A stretch of DNA of 64,000 nucleotides from the NCBI GenBank assembly GCA_964057225.1, contig OZ059896.1, positions 2,914,001-2,978,000 on the forward strand. Direction: 5' to 3'. This document shows positions 1 to 10,878 of the stretch, in pieces. The notes beneath the pieces were generated by a model. It did not search any database. It saw only the letters and a program-made list of their open reading frames with translations, and had not been told where the DNA came from. A program made the translations under genes and the position numbers. Position 1 is the first letter of the stretch; every line of letters starts with the position of its first letter. Source of the DNA: Auanema rhodensis. Lineage: Eukaryota; Nematoda; Chromadorea; Rhabditida; Rhabditidae.

Positions 1-16
1 CACCGAGATATCAACT

Positions 17-38
17 GATATAAGTTCACACTTATATC
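17..38. repeat. Dyad 1: 9-bp perfect inverted repeat, 4-base loop
   Basis: GATATAAGT (17-25) is followed by TCAC and then ACTTATATC (30-38), its exact reverse complement. It recurs at the same place in nearly every unit. A subset carries ACCTATATC (for example M3, M6, M10, M16, M24, M62), which leaves one mismatch in the right arm. Rare left-arm changes occur in M30 and M39 (GATATGAGT) and M156 (GATATATGT); M174 has a right-arm change. It could form a small hairpin or cruciform, or bind a dimeric protein; neither is shown. Confidence 0.85.
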
Positions 39-63
39 CTCGATTTTCACCCTGAAGAATTAA

Positions 64-180
64 TTTTTTCGTTGAATAACATTGTCCATCGTTTTTGCCT
101 CAAAAAAAGGAATCTAAAAACATCTACTTTTTGCGAAATTATTTTGAAATTTTTCGAAAAAATTTTGTCAAAATGTTTTT
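64..180. other. A/T-tract-rich segment, possible intrinsic bend
   Basis: Within the reference unit, runs of four or more A or T are centred near 66, 94, 105, 118, 130, 143, 152, 160, 165, 171 and 178. Several neighbours are 10 to 13 bases apart, near one helical turn, so the segment may be intrinsically curved. It includes the perfect 12-base palindrome TTTTTCGAAAAA at 150-161. The segment also carries the length polymorphism of the array: the T run before GTC has four T in 350-bp units and five in 351-bp units. Curvature is inferred from tract spacing only. Confidence 0.5.
67..83 (+). other. CENP-B-box-like half site (weak)
   Basis: TTTCGTTG followed by AATAACATT can be aligned with the 17-bp vertebrate CENP-B box. 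I count 10 of 17 positions matching, all eight of the first half and two after it. Of the nine positions usually called essential, TTCG and the central A are present, but the CGGG is absent. The TTTCGTTGAAT stretch is almost invariant in all units. Without CGGG, binding by a canonical CENP-B protein is not expected; the site is listed because it is conserved and in every monomer. Confidence 0.25.
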
Positions 181-187
181 GGAAGCA

Positions 188-215
188 ATGTTGAGTGTAC
201 ATGGAAACTCAACAT
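188..215. repeat. Dyad 2: 9-bp inverted repeat, 10-base loop
   Basis: ATGTTGAGT (188-196) and ACTCAACAT (207-215) are exact reverse complements separated by GTACATGGAA. The pairing is perfect in the GTTGAG subtype that dominates the first half of the window. In the TTTTGAG subtype that dominates the second half one pair is lost, and units that also carry CAACTTAC (for example M103, M109, M112, M113, M119) lose a second, adjacent pair. The weakening therefore follows the two sequence domains. Confidence 0.8.
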
Positions 216-1353
216 ACACTAATGCATCATTTTTCAAACGATCATAACTAATTTTTGTATTAAGCGTTTCTCAATGTAGTATAGTGCATTCGATGCGGAT
301 TTTTAAGCTGCGTCGATCTGTACTATCAGATTTGCGCTAGCTCGAAAATGCACCGAGATATCAACTGATATAAGTTCACACTTATATCCTCGATTTTTAC
401 CCTGAAGAATTATTTTTTCGTTGAATAACATTGTCCATCGTTTTTGCCTCTAAAAAAGGAATCTAAAAACATCTACTTTTTGCTAAATTATTTTGAAATA
501 TTTCGAAAAAATTTTTGTCAAAATGTTTTTGGAAGCAATGTTGAGTGTACATGGAAACTCAACATACACTAATGCATCATTTTTCAAACGATCATAACTA
601 ATTTTTGTATTAAGCGTTTCTCAATGTAGTATAGTGCATTCGATGCGGATTATTAAGCTGCGTCGATCTGTACTATCAGATTTGCGCTAGCTTAAAGATG
701 CACCGAGATATCAACTGATATAAGTTCACACCTATATCCTCGATTTTCACCCTGAAGAATTAATTTTTTCGTTGAATAACATTGTCCATCGTTTTTGCCT
801 CGAAAAAAGGAATCTAAAAACATCTACTTTTTGCTAAATTATTTTGAAATATTTCGAAAAAATTTTTGTCAAAATGTTTTTGGAAGCAATGTTGAGTGTA
901 CATGGAAACTCAACATACACTAATGCATCATTTTTCAAACGATCATAACTAATTTTTGTATTAAGCTTTTCTCAATGTAATATAGTGCATTCGATGCGGA
1001 TTTTTAAGCTGCGTCGATCTGTGCTATCAGATTTGCGCTAGCTTAAAAATGCACCGAGATATCAACTGATATAAGTTCACACTTATATCCTCGATTTTCA
1101 CCCTGAAGAATTAATTTTTTCGTTGAATAACATTGTCCATCGTTTTTGCCTCAAAAAAAGGAATCTAAAAACATCTACTTTTTGCGAAATTATTTTGAAT
1201 TTTTTCGAAAAAATTTTGTCAAAATGTTTTTGGAAGCAATGTTGAGTGTACATGGAAACTCAACATACACTAATGCATCATTTTTCAAACGATCATAACT
1301 AATTTTTGTATTAAGCGTTTCTTAATGTAGTATAGTGCATTCGATGCGGAATT

Positions 1354-1396
1354 TTAAGCTGCGTCGATCTGTGTTATCAGATTTGCGCTAGCTTAA
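1354..1396. repeat. Dyad 3: imperfect 43-base stem-loop (shown in M4)
   Basis: The outer arms TTAAGCT (1354-1360) and AGCTTAA (1390-1396) pair over 7 bp. GCG (1361-1363) then pairs with CGC (1386-1388) past a one-base bulge. An internal loop follows, and ATCTG (1367-1371) pairs with CAGAT (1378-1382) around the 6-base loop TGTTAT. The equivalent in unit numbering is 303-345. Arms are nearly constant across the array, while the loop varies as TACTAT, TGTTAT or TGCTAT. Some units break a pair: CTTGAAAATG ends lose one outer pair, GGGCTAG units (M16, M22, M31, M50, M60, M71) lose one GCG/CGC pair, and ATCTATG units lose the pair closing the loop. Confidence 0.75.
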
Positions 1397-2454
1397 AAAT
1401 GCACCGAGATATCAACTGATATAAGTTCACACTTATATCTTCGATTTTCACCCTGAAGAATTAATTTTTTCGTTGAATAACATTGTCCATCGTTTTTGCC
1501 TTGGAAAAAGGAATCTAAAAACATCTACTTTTTGCTAAATTATTTTGAAATTTTTCGAAAAAATTTTTGTCAAAATGTTTTTGGAAGCAATGTTGAGTGT
1601 ACATGGAAACTCAACATACACTAATGCATCATTTTTCAAAAGATCATAACTAATTTTTGTATTAAGCGTTTCTCAATGTAGTATAGTGCATTCGATGCGG
1701 ATTATTAAGCTGCGTCGATCTGTACTATCAGATTTGCGCTAGCTTAAAGATGCACCGAGATATCAACTGATATAAGTTCACACCTATATCCTCGATTTTC
1801 ACCCTGACGAATTAATTTTTTCGTTGAATAACATTGTCCATCGTTTTTGCCTCGAAAAAAGGAATCTAAAAACATCTACTTTTTGCTAAATTATTTTGAA
1901 ATATTTCGAAAAAATTTTTGTCAAAATGTTTTTGGAAGCAATGTTGAGTGTACATGGAAACTCAACATACACTAATGCATCATTTTTCAAACGATCATAA
2001 CTAATTTTTGTATTAAGCTTTTCTCAATGTAATATAGTGCATTCGATGCGGATTTTTAAGCTGCGTCGATCTGTGCTATCAGATTTGCGCTAGCTTAAAA
2101 ATGCACCGAGATATCAACTGATATAAGTTCACACTTATATCCTCGATTTTCACCCTGAAGAATTAATTTTTTCGTTGAATAACATTGTCCATCGTTTTTG
2201 CCTCAAAAAAAGGAATCTAAAAACATCTACTTTTTGCGAAATTATTTTGAAATTTTTCGAAAAAATTTTTGTCAAAATGTTTTTGGAAGCAATGTTGAGT
2301 GTACATGGAAACTCAACATACACTAATGCATCATTTTTCAAAAGATCATAACTAATTTTTGTATTAAGCGTTTCTCAATGTAGTATAGTGCGTTCGATGC
2401 GGATTATTAAGCTGCGTCGATCTGTACTATCAGATTTGCGCTAGCTTAAAGATG

Positions 2455-3164
2455 CACCGAGATATCAACTGATATAAGTTCACACTTATATCCTCGATTT
2501 TCACCCTGAAAAATTAATTTTTTCGTTGAATAACATTGTCCATCGTTTTTGCCTTGAAAAAAGGAATCTAAAAAAAAACATCTACTTTTTGCTAAAATAT
2601 TTTGAAATTTTTCGAAAAAATTTTTGTCAAAATGTTTTTGGAAGCAATTTTGAGTGTACATGGAAACTCAACATACACTAATGCATCATTTTTCAAACGA
2701 TCATAACTAATTTTTGTATTAAGCGTTTCTCAATGTAGTATAGTGCATTCGATGCGGATTATTAAGCTGCGTCGATCTGTACTATCAGATTTGCGCTAGC
2801 TTAAAGATGCACCGAGAAATCAACTGATATAAGTTCACACCTATATCCTCGATTTTCACCCTGAAGAATTAATTTTTTCGTTGAATAACATTGTCCATCG
2901 TTTTTGCCTTGAAAAAAGGAATCTAAAAAAAAACATCTACTTTTTGCTAAATTATTTTGAAATTTTTCGAAAAAATTTTTGTCAAAATGTTTTTGGAAGC
3001 AATTTTGAGTGTACATGGAAACTCAACATACACTAATGCATCATTTTTCAAACGATCATAACTAATTTTTGTATTAAGCGTTCCTCAATGTAGTATAGTG
3101 CATTCGATGCGGATTATTAAGCTGCGTCGATCTGTACTATCAGATTTGCGCTAGCTTAAAGATG
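2455..3164. repeat. Two adjacent 355-bp monomers (M8, M9)
   Basis: M8 (2455-2809) and M9 (2810-3164) are both four bases longer than a 351-bp unit because the A run after GGAATCT has nine A instead of five. Both are also TTTTGAG units inside a GTTGAG-rich domain. Sharing a private +4 A insertion implies that one was copied from the other. They are not identical: M8 has GCTAAAATATTTT and a GATATC, whereas M9 has GAAATC in place of GATATC and CACCTATAT. Confidence 0.9.
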
Positions 3165-3515
3165 CACCGAGATATCAACTGATATAAGTTCACACCTATA
3201 TCCTCGATTTTCACCCTGAAGAATTAATTTTTTCGTTGAATAACATTGTCCATCGTTTTTGCCTCGAAAAAAGGAATCTAAAAACATCTACTTTTTGCTA
3301 AATTATTTTGAAATATTTCGAAAAAATTTTTGTCAAAATGTTTTTGGAAGCAATGTTGAGTGTACATGGAAACTCAACATACACTAATGCATCATTTTTC
3401 AAACGATCATAACTAATTTTTGTATTAAGCTTTTCTCAATGTAATATAGTGCATTCGATGCGGAATTTTAAGCTGCGTCGATCTGTGTTATCAGATTTGC
3501 GCTAGCTTGAAAATG

Positions 3516-5619
3516 CACCGAGATATCAACTGATATAAGTTCACACTTATATCCTCGATTTTCACCCTGAAGAATTAATTTTTTCGTTGAATAACATTGT
3601 CCATCGTTTTTGCCTTGAAAGAAGGAATCTAAAAACATCTACTTTTTGCTAAATTATTTTGAAATTTTTTGAAAAAATTTTTGTCAAAATGTTTTTGGAA
3701 GCAATGTTGAGTGTACATGGAAACTCAACATACACTAATGCATCATTTTTCAAACGATCATAACTAATTTTTGTGATGAGCGTTTCTCCATGTAGTATAG
3801 TGCATTCGATGCGGATTTTTAAGCTGCGTCGATCTGTGTTATCAGATTTGCGCTAGCTTAAAAATGCACCGAGATATCAACTGATATAAGTTCACACTTA
3901 TATCCTCGATTTTCACCCTGAAGAATTAATTTTTTCGTTGAATAACATTGTCCATCGTTTTTGCCTTGAAAGAAGGAATCTAAAAACATCTACTTTTTGC
4001 TAAATTATTTTGAAATTTTTTGAAAAAATTTTTGTCAAAATGTTTTTGGAAGCAATGTTGAGTGTACATGGAAACTCAACATACACTAATGCATCATTTT
4101 TCAAACGATCATAACTAATTTTTGTGATGAGCGTTTCTCCATGTAGTATAGTGCATTCGATGCGGAATTTTAAGCTGCGTCCATCTGTGTTATCAGATTT
4201 GCGCTAGCTTAAAAATGCACCGAGATATCAACTGATATAAGTTCACACTTATATCCTCGATTTTCACCCTGAAGAATTATTTTTTTCGTTGAATAACATT
4301 GTCCATCGTTTTTGCCTTGAAAGAAGGAATCTAAAAACATCTACTTTTTGCGAAATTATTTTGAAAATTTTCGAAAAAATTTTGTCAAAATGTTTTTGGA
4401 AGCAATGTTGAGTGTACATGGAAACTCAACATACACTAATGCATCATTTTTCAAACGATCATAACTCATTTTTGTATTTAGCGTTTCTCAATGTAGTATA
4501 GTGCATTCGATGCGGATTTTTAAGCTGCGTCGATCTGTACTATCAGATTTGCGCTAGCTTAAAAATGCACCGAGATATCAACTGATATAAGTTCACACTT
4601 ATATCCTCGATTTTCACCCTGAAGAATTAATTTTTTCGTTGAATAACATTGTCCATCGTTTTTGCCTTGAAAGAAGGAATCTAAAAACATCTACTTTTTG
4701 CTAAATTATTTTGAAATTTTTTGAAAAAATTTTTGTCAAAATGTTTTTGGAAGCAATGTTGAGTGTACATGGAAACTCAACATACACTAATGCATCATTT
4801 TTCAAACGATCATAACTAATTTTTGTGATGAGCGTTTCTCCATGTAGTATAGTGCATTCGATGCGGAATTTTAAGCTGCGTCGATCTGTGTTATCAGATT
4901 TGCGCTAGCTTAAAAATGCACCGAGATATCAACTGATATAAGTTCACACTTATATCCTCGATTTTCACCCTGAAGAATTAATTTTTTCGTTGAATAACAT
5001 TGTCCATCGTTTTTGCCTTGAAAGAAGGAATCTAAAAACATCTACTTTTTGCGAAATTATTTTGAAATTTTTCGAAAAAATTTTGTCAAAATGTTTTTGG
5101 AAGCAATGTTGAGTGTACATGGAAACTCAACATACACTAATGCATCATTTTTCAAACGATCATAACTAATTTTTGTATTAAGCTTTTCTTAATGTAGTAT
5201 AGTGCATTCGATGCGGAATTTTAAGCTGCGTCGATCTGTGTTATCAGATTTGCGCTAGCTTGAAAATGCACCGAGATATCAACTGATATAAGTTCACACC
5301 TATATCCTCGATTTTCACCCTGAAGAATTAATTTTTTCGTTGAATAACATTGTCCATCGTTTTTGCCTTGAAAGAAGGAATCTAAAAACATCTACTTTTT
5401 GCTAAATTATTTTGAAATTTTTTTAAAAAATTTTTGTCAAAATGTTTTTGGAAGCAATGTTGAGTGTACATGGAAACTCAACATACACTAATGCATCATT
5501 TTTCAAACGATCATAACTAATTTTTGTGATGAGCGTTTCTCCATGTAGTATAGTGCATTCGATGCGGATTTTTAAGCTGCGTCGATCTGTGTTATCAGAT
5601 TTGGGCTAGCTTGAAAATG
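3516..5619. repeat. Block A2, copy 1 of a 6-monomer unit (M11-M16)
   Basis: Unit starts: 3516, 3867, 4218, 4568, 4919, 5269. M12 has the private GTCCATCTG, M13 has GAAAATTTTCG with ATAACTCATTTTTGTATTTAG, and M16 has CACCTATAT, a GAAATTTTTTTAAAA run and GGGCTAG. The same markers recur in the same order 2104 bases later. M11, M12, M14 and M16 belong to the type with TTGAAAGAAGG, GCTAAATT and GTGATGAGCGTTTCTCC. Confidence 0.88.
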
Positions 5620-7723
5620 CACCGAGATATCAACTGATATAAGTTCACACTTATATCCTCGATTTTCACCCTGAAGAATTAATTTTTTCGTTGAATAACA
5701 TTGTCCATCGTTTTTGCCTTGAAAGAAGGAATCTAAAAACATCTACTTTTTGCTAAATTATTTTGAAATTTTTTGAAAAAATTTTTGTCAAAATGTTTTT
5801 GGAAGCAATGTTGAGTGTACATGGAAACTCAACATACACTAATGCATCATTTTTCAAACGATCATAACTAATTTTTGTGATGAGCGTTTCTCCATGTAGT
5901 ATAGTGCATTCGATGCGGATTTTTAAGCTGCGTCGATCTGTGTTATCAGATTTGCGCTAGCTTAAAAATGCACCGAGATATCAACTGATATAAGTTCACA
6001 CTTATATCTTCGATTTTCACCCTGAAGAATTAATTTTTTCGTTGAATAACATTGTCCATCGTTTTTGCCTTGAAAGAAGGAATCTAAAAACATCTACTTT
6101 TTGCTAAATTATTTTGAAATTTTTTGAAAAAATTTTTGTCAAAATGTTTTTGGAAGCAATGTTGAGTGTACATGGAAACTCAACATACACTAATGCATCA
6201 TTTTTCAAACGATCATAACTAATTTTTGTGATGAGCGTTTCTCCATGTAGTATAGTGCATTCGATGCGGAATTTTAAGCTGCGTCCATCTGTGTTATCAG
6301 ATTTGCGCTAGCTTAAAAATGCACCGAGATATCAACTGATATAAGTTCACACTTATATCCTCGATTTTCACCCTGAAGAATTATTTTTTTCGTTGAATAA
6401 CATTGTCCATCGTTTTTGCCTTGAAAGAAGGAATCTAAAAACATCTACTTTTTGCGAAATTATTTTGAAAATTTTCGAAAAAATTTTGTCAAAATGTTTT
6501 TGGAAGCAATGTTGAGTGTACATGGAAACTCAACATACACTAATGCATCATTTTTCAAACGATCATAACTCATTTTTGTATTTAGCGTTTCTCAATGTAG
6601 TATAGTGCATTCGATGCGGATTTTTAAGCTGCGTCGATCTGTACTATCAGATTTGCGCTAGCTTAAAAATGCACCGAGATATCAACTGATATAAGTTCAC
6701 ACTTATATCCTCGATTTTCACCCTGAAGAATTAATTTTTTCGTTGAATAACATTGTCCATCGTTTTTGCCTTGAAAGAAGGAATCTAAAAACATCTACTT
6801 TTTGCTAAATTATTTTGAAATTTTTTGAAAAAATTTTTGTCAAAATGTTTTTGGAAGCAATGTTGAGTGTACATGGAAACTCAACATACACTAATGCATC
6901 ATTTTTCAAACGATCATAACTAATTTTTGTGATGAGCGTTTCTCCATGTAGTATAGTGCATTCGATGCGGAATTTTAAGCTGCGTCGATCTGTGTTATCA
7001 GATTTGCGCTAGCTTAAAAATGCACCGAGATATCAACTGATATAAGTTCACACTTATATCCTCGATTTTCACCCTGAAGAATTAATTTTTTCGTTGAATA
7101 ACATTGTCCATCGTTTTTGCCTTGAAAGAAGGAATCTAAAAACATCTACTTTTTGCGAAATTATTTTGAAATTTTTCGAAAAAATTTTGTCAAAATGTTT
7201 TTGGAAGCAATGTTGAGTGTACATGGAAACTCAACATACACTAATGCATCATTTTTCAAACGATCATAACTAATTTTTGTATTAAGCTTTTCTTAATGTA
7301 GTATAGTGCATTCGATGCGGAATTTTAAGCTGCGTCGATCTGTGTTATCAGATTTGCGCTAGCTTGAAAATGCACCGAGATATCAACTGATATAAGTTCA
7401 CACCTATATCCTCGATTTTCACCCTGAAGAATTAATTTTTTCGTTGAATAACATTGTCCATCGTTTTTGCCTTGAAAGAAGGAATCTAAAAACATCTACT
7501 TTTTGCTAAATTATTTTGAAATTTTTTTAAAAAATTTTTGTCAAAATGTTTTTGGAAGCAATGTTGAGTGTACATGGAAACTCAACATACACTAATGCAT
7601 CATTTTTCAAACGATCATAACTAATTTTTGTGATGAGCGTTTCTCCATGTAGTATAGTGCATTCGATGCGGATTTTTAAGCTGCGTCGATCTGTGTTATC
7701 AGATTTGGGCTAGCTTGAAAATG
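5620..7723. repeat. Block A2, copy 2 of the 6-monomer unit (M17-M22)
   Basis: Unit starts: 5620, 5971, 6322, 6672, 7023, 7373. It repeats M11-M16 at an offset of 2104 bases with few differences. One visible difference is TATCTTCG in M18 where M12 has TATCCTCG. The paired rare variants, including the seven-T run in the 5' part of M13/M19 and GGGCTAG in M16/M22, show that the duplication was of the whole six-unit block. Confidence 0.88.
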
Positions 7724-10700
7724 CACCGAGATATCAACTGATATAAGTTCACACTTATATCCTCGATTTTCACCCTGAAGAATTAATTTTTTCGTTGAAT
7801 AACATTGTCCATCGTTTTTGCCTCAAAAAAAGGAATCTGAAAACATCTACTTTTTGCAAAATTATTTTGAAATTTTTCGAAAAAATTTTGTCAAAATGTT
7901 TTTGGAAGCAATGTTGAGTGTACATGGAAACTCAACATACACTAATGCATCATTTTTCAAACGATCATAACTAATTTTTGTATTAAGCGTTTCTCAATGT
8001 AGTATAGTGCATTCGATGCGGATTATTAAGCTGCGTCGATCTGTACTATCAGATTTGCGCTAGCTTAAAGATGCACCGAGATATCAACTGATATAAGTTC
8101 ACACCTATATCCTCGATTTTCACCCTGAAGAATTAATTTTTTCGTTGAATAACATTGTCCATCGTTTTTGCCTCGAAAAAAGGAATCTAAAAACATCTAC
8201 TTTTTGCTAAATTATTTTGAAATTTTTCGAAAAAATTTTTGTCAAAATGTTTTTGGAAGCAATTTTGAGTGTACATGGAAACTCAACATACACTAATGCA
8301 TCATTTTTCAAACGATCATAACTAATTTTTGTGATGAGCGTTTCTCCATGTAGTATAGTGCATTCGATGCGGATTTTTAAGCTGCGTCGATCTGTGTTAT
8401 CAGATTTGCGCTAGCTTAAAGATGCACCGAGATATCAACTGATATAAGTTCACACCTATATCCTCGATTTTCACCCTGAAGAATTAATTTTTTCGTTGAA
8501 TAACATTGTCCATCGTTTTTGCCTCGAAAAAAGGAATCTAAAAACATCTACTTTTTGCTAAATTATTTTGAAATTTTTCGAAAAAATTTTTGTCAAAATG
8601 TTTTTGGAAGCAATGTTGAGTGTACATGGAAACTCAACATACACTAATGCATCATTTTTCAAACGATCATAACTAATTTTTGTATTGAGCGTTTCTCCAT
8701 GTATTATAGTGCATTCGATGCGGATTATTAAGCTGCGTCGATCTGTGCTATCAGATTTGCGCTAGCTTAAAAATGCACCGAGATATCAACTGATATAAGT
8801 TCACACTTATATCCTCGATTTTCACCCTGAAGAATTAATTTTTTCGTTGAATAACATTGTCCATCGTTTTTGCCTCAAAAAAAGGAATCTGAAAACATCT
8901 ACTTTTTGCGAAATTATTTTGAAATTTTTCGAAAAAATTTTGTCAAAATGTTTTTGGAAGCAATGTTGAGTGTACATGGAAACTCAACATACACTAATGC
9001 ATCATTTTTCAAACGATCATAACTAATTTTTGTATTAAGCTTTTCTCAATGTAATATAGTGCATTCGATGCGGATTTTTAAGCTGCGTCGATCTGTGCTA
9101 TCAGATTTGCGCTAGCTTAAAAATGCACCGAGATATCAACTGATATAAGTTCACACTTATATCCTCGATTTTCACCCTGAAGAATTAATTTTTTCGTTGA
9201 ATAACATTGTCCATCGTTTTTGCCTCAAAAAAAGGAATCTAAAAACATCTACTTTTTGCGAAATTATTTTGAAATTTTTCGAAAAAATTTTTGTCAAAAT
9301 GTTTTTGGAAGCAATTTTGAGTGTACATGGAAACTCAACATACACTAATGCATCATTTTTCAAACGATCATAACTAATTTTTGTATTGAGCGTTTCTCCA
9401 TGTAGTATAGTGCAGTCGATGCGGAATTTTAAGCTGCGTCGATCTGTGTTATCAGATTTGCGCTAGCTTAAAAATGCACCGAGATATCAACTGATATAAG
9501 TTCACACTTATATCCTCGATTTTCACCCTGAAGAATTAATTTTTTCGTTGAATAACATTGTCCATCGTTTTTGCCTTGAAAAAAGGAATCTAAAAACATC
9601 TACTTTTTGCGAAATTATTTTGAAATTTTTCGAAAAAATTCTGTCAAAATGTTTTTGGAAGCAATGTTGAGTGTACATGGAAACTCAACATACACTAATG
9701 CATCATTTTTCAAACGATCATAACTAATTTTTGTATTAAGCTTTTCTTAATGTAGTATAGTGCATTCGATGCGGAATTTTAAGCTGCGTCGATCTGTGTT
9801 ATCAGATTTGCGCTAGCTTGAAAATGCACCGAGATATCAACTGATATAAGTTCACACTTATATCCTCGATTTTCACCCTGAAGAATTAATTTTTTCGTTG
9901 AATAACATTGTCCATCGTTTTTGCCTTGAAAGAAGGAATCTAAAAACATCTACTTTTTGCTAAATTATTTTGAAATTTTTTGAAAAAATTTTTGTCAAAA
10001 TGTTTTTGGAAGCAATGTTGAGTGTACATGGAAACTCAACATACACTAATGCATCATTTTTCAAACGATCATAACTAATTTTTGTGATGAGCGTTTCTCC
10101 ATGTAGTATAGTGCATTCGATGCGGAATTTTAAGCTGCGTCCATCTGTGTTATCAGATTTGCGCTAGCTTAAAAATGCACCGAGATATCAACTGATATGA
10201 GTTCACACTTATATCCTCGATTTTCACCCTGAAGAATTAATTTTTTCGTTGAATAACATTGTCCATCGTTTTTGCCTTGAAAGAAGGAATCTAAAAACAT
10301 CTACTTTTTGCGAAATTATTTTGAAATTTTTCGAAAAAATTTTGTCAAAATGTTTTTGGAAGCAATGTTGAGTGTACATGGAAACTCAACATACACTAAT
10401 GCATCATTTTTCAAACGATCATAACTCATTTTTGTATTTAGCGTTTCTCAATGTAGTATAGTGCATTCGATGCGGATTTTTAAGCTGCGTCGATCTGTAC
10501 TATCAGATTTGCGCTAGCTTAAAAATGCACCGAGATATCAACTGATATAAGTTCACACTTATATCCTCGATTTTCACCCTGAAGAATTAATTTTTTCGTT
10601 GAATAACATTGTCCATCGTTTTTGCCTTGAAAGAAGGAATCTAAAAACATCTACTTTTTGCTAAATTATTTTGAAATTTTTTGAAAAAATTTTTGTCAAA

Positions 10701-10878
10701 ATGTTTTTGGAAGCAATGTTGAGTGTACATGGAAACTCAACATACACTAATGCATCATTTTTCAAACGATCATAACTAATTTTTGTGATGAGCGTTTCTC
10801 CATGTAGTATAGTGCATTCGATGCGGATTTTTAAGCTGCGTCGATCTGTGTTATCAGATTTGGGCTAGCTTGAAAATG
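7724..10878. repeat. Block A3, copy 1 of a 9-monomer unit (M23-M31)
   Basis: Unit starts: 7724, 8074, 8425, 8776, 9126, 9477, 9827, 10178, 10528. M23 has the rare GCAAAATT, M27 has GTGCAGTCG, M28 has AAATTCTGTC, M29 has GTCCATCTG and M30 has GATATGAGTTC. Each recurs 3155 bases later. M29-M31 are also relatives of M12-M14 and M18-M20, so part of the older 6-unit block has been carried into this longer unit. Confidence 0.9.

Larger units (their letters stand above)
1..350. repeat. Reference monomer M1 (350 bp)
   Basis: This unit defines the numbering used here. In order it holds a GATATC at 7-12, a 9-bp inverted repeat at 17-38, TTTCGTTG at 67-74, a series of A and T tracts from 64 to 180, a 9-bp inverted repeat at 188-215, ATGCAT at 222-227, a small GCAT-TCG-ATGC dyad at 286-296, and the stem-loop region 303-345 containing GCTAGC at 336-341. 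The main variable positions between units are GCGAAATT or GCTAAATT near 133-140, four or five T before GTC near 163-167, ATGTTGAG or ATTTTGAG near 188-195, the segment at about 260-275 (ATTAAGCG, ATTAAGCT or GATGAGCG), the base after GGA near 299, and the stem-loop loop at 321-326. M1 has a private CTCGAAAATG end where most units have CTTAAAAATG. Confidence 0.95.
1..3515. repeat. Block A1: M1-M10, loose 3-monomer periodicity
   Basis: Unit starts: 1, 351, 701, 1052, 1402, 1753, 2104, 2455, 2810, 3165. M3, M6 and M10 share CACCTATAT, CGAAAAAAGG and GAAATATTTCG, and M3 and M6 are nearly the same 1052 bp apart. M1/M4 share TCAAAAAAAGG with GCGAAATT, and M2/M5 share GGATTATT with a CTTAAAGATG end, so M1-M3 and M4-M6 look like two copies of a diverged trimer. 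M7 resembles the left of M4 joined to the right of M5. M8 and M9 are the 355-bp units described separately. Confidence 0.75.

Noticed and set aside
64-180. Promoters or intrinsic terminators suggested by the T runs and dyads
   Set aside because: The T runs are part of the satellite itself, are not placed after the stem-loops in a terminator arrangement, and no gene is present to be served.
284-305. Possible RNA polymerase III B box around CATTCGATGCG with a following T run
   Set aside because: Only the TTCGA core and one or two further positions match the B-box consensus, and no convincing A box lies upstream.
2150-2341. 63-codon minus-strand open frame, also at 9172-9363 and 12327-12518
   Set aside because: It starts only at a TTG, recurs because the monomer recurs, and is broken by ordinary variants in most units. 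Its composition is simply that of the AT-rich repeat.
2446-2661. 71-codon minus-strand open frame, also at 2801-3016
   Set aside because: It exists only because the +4 A insertion in M8 and M9 shifts the frame. I see no domain, and no flanking element beyond satellite.
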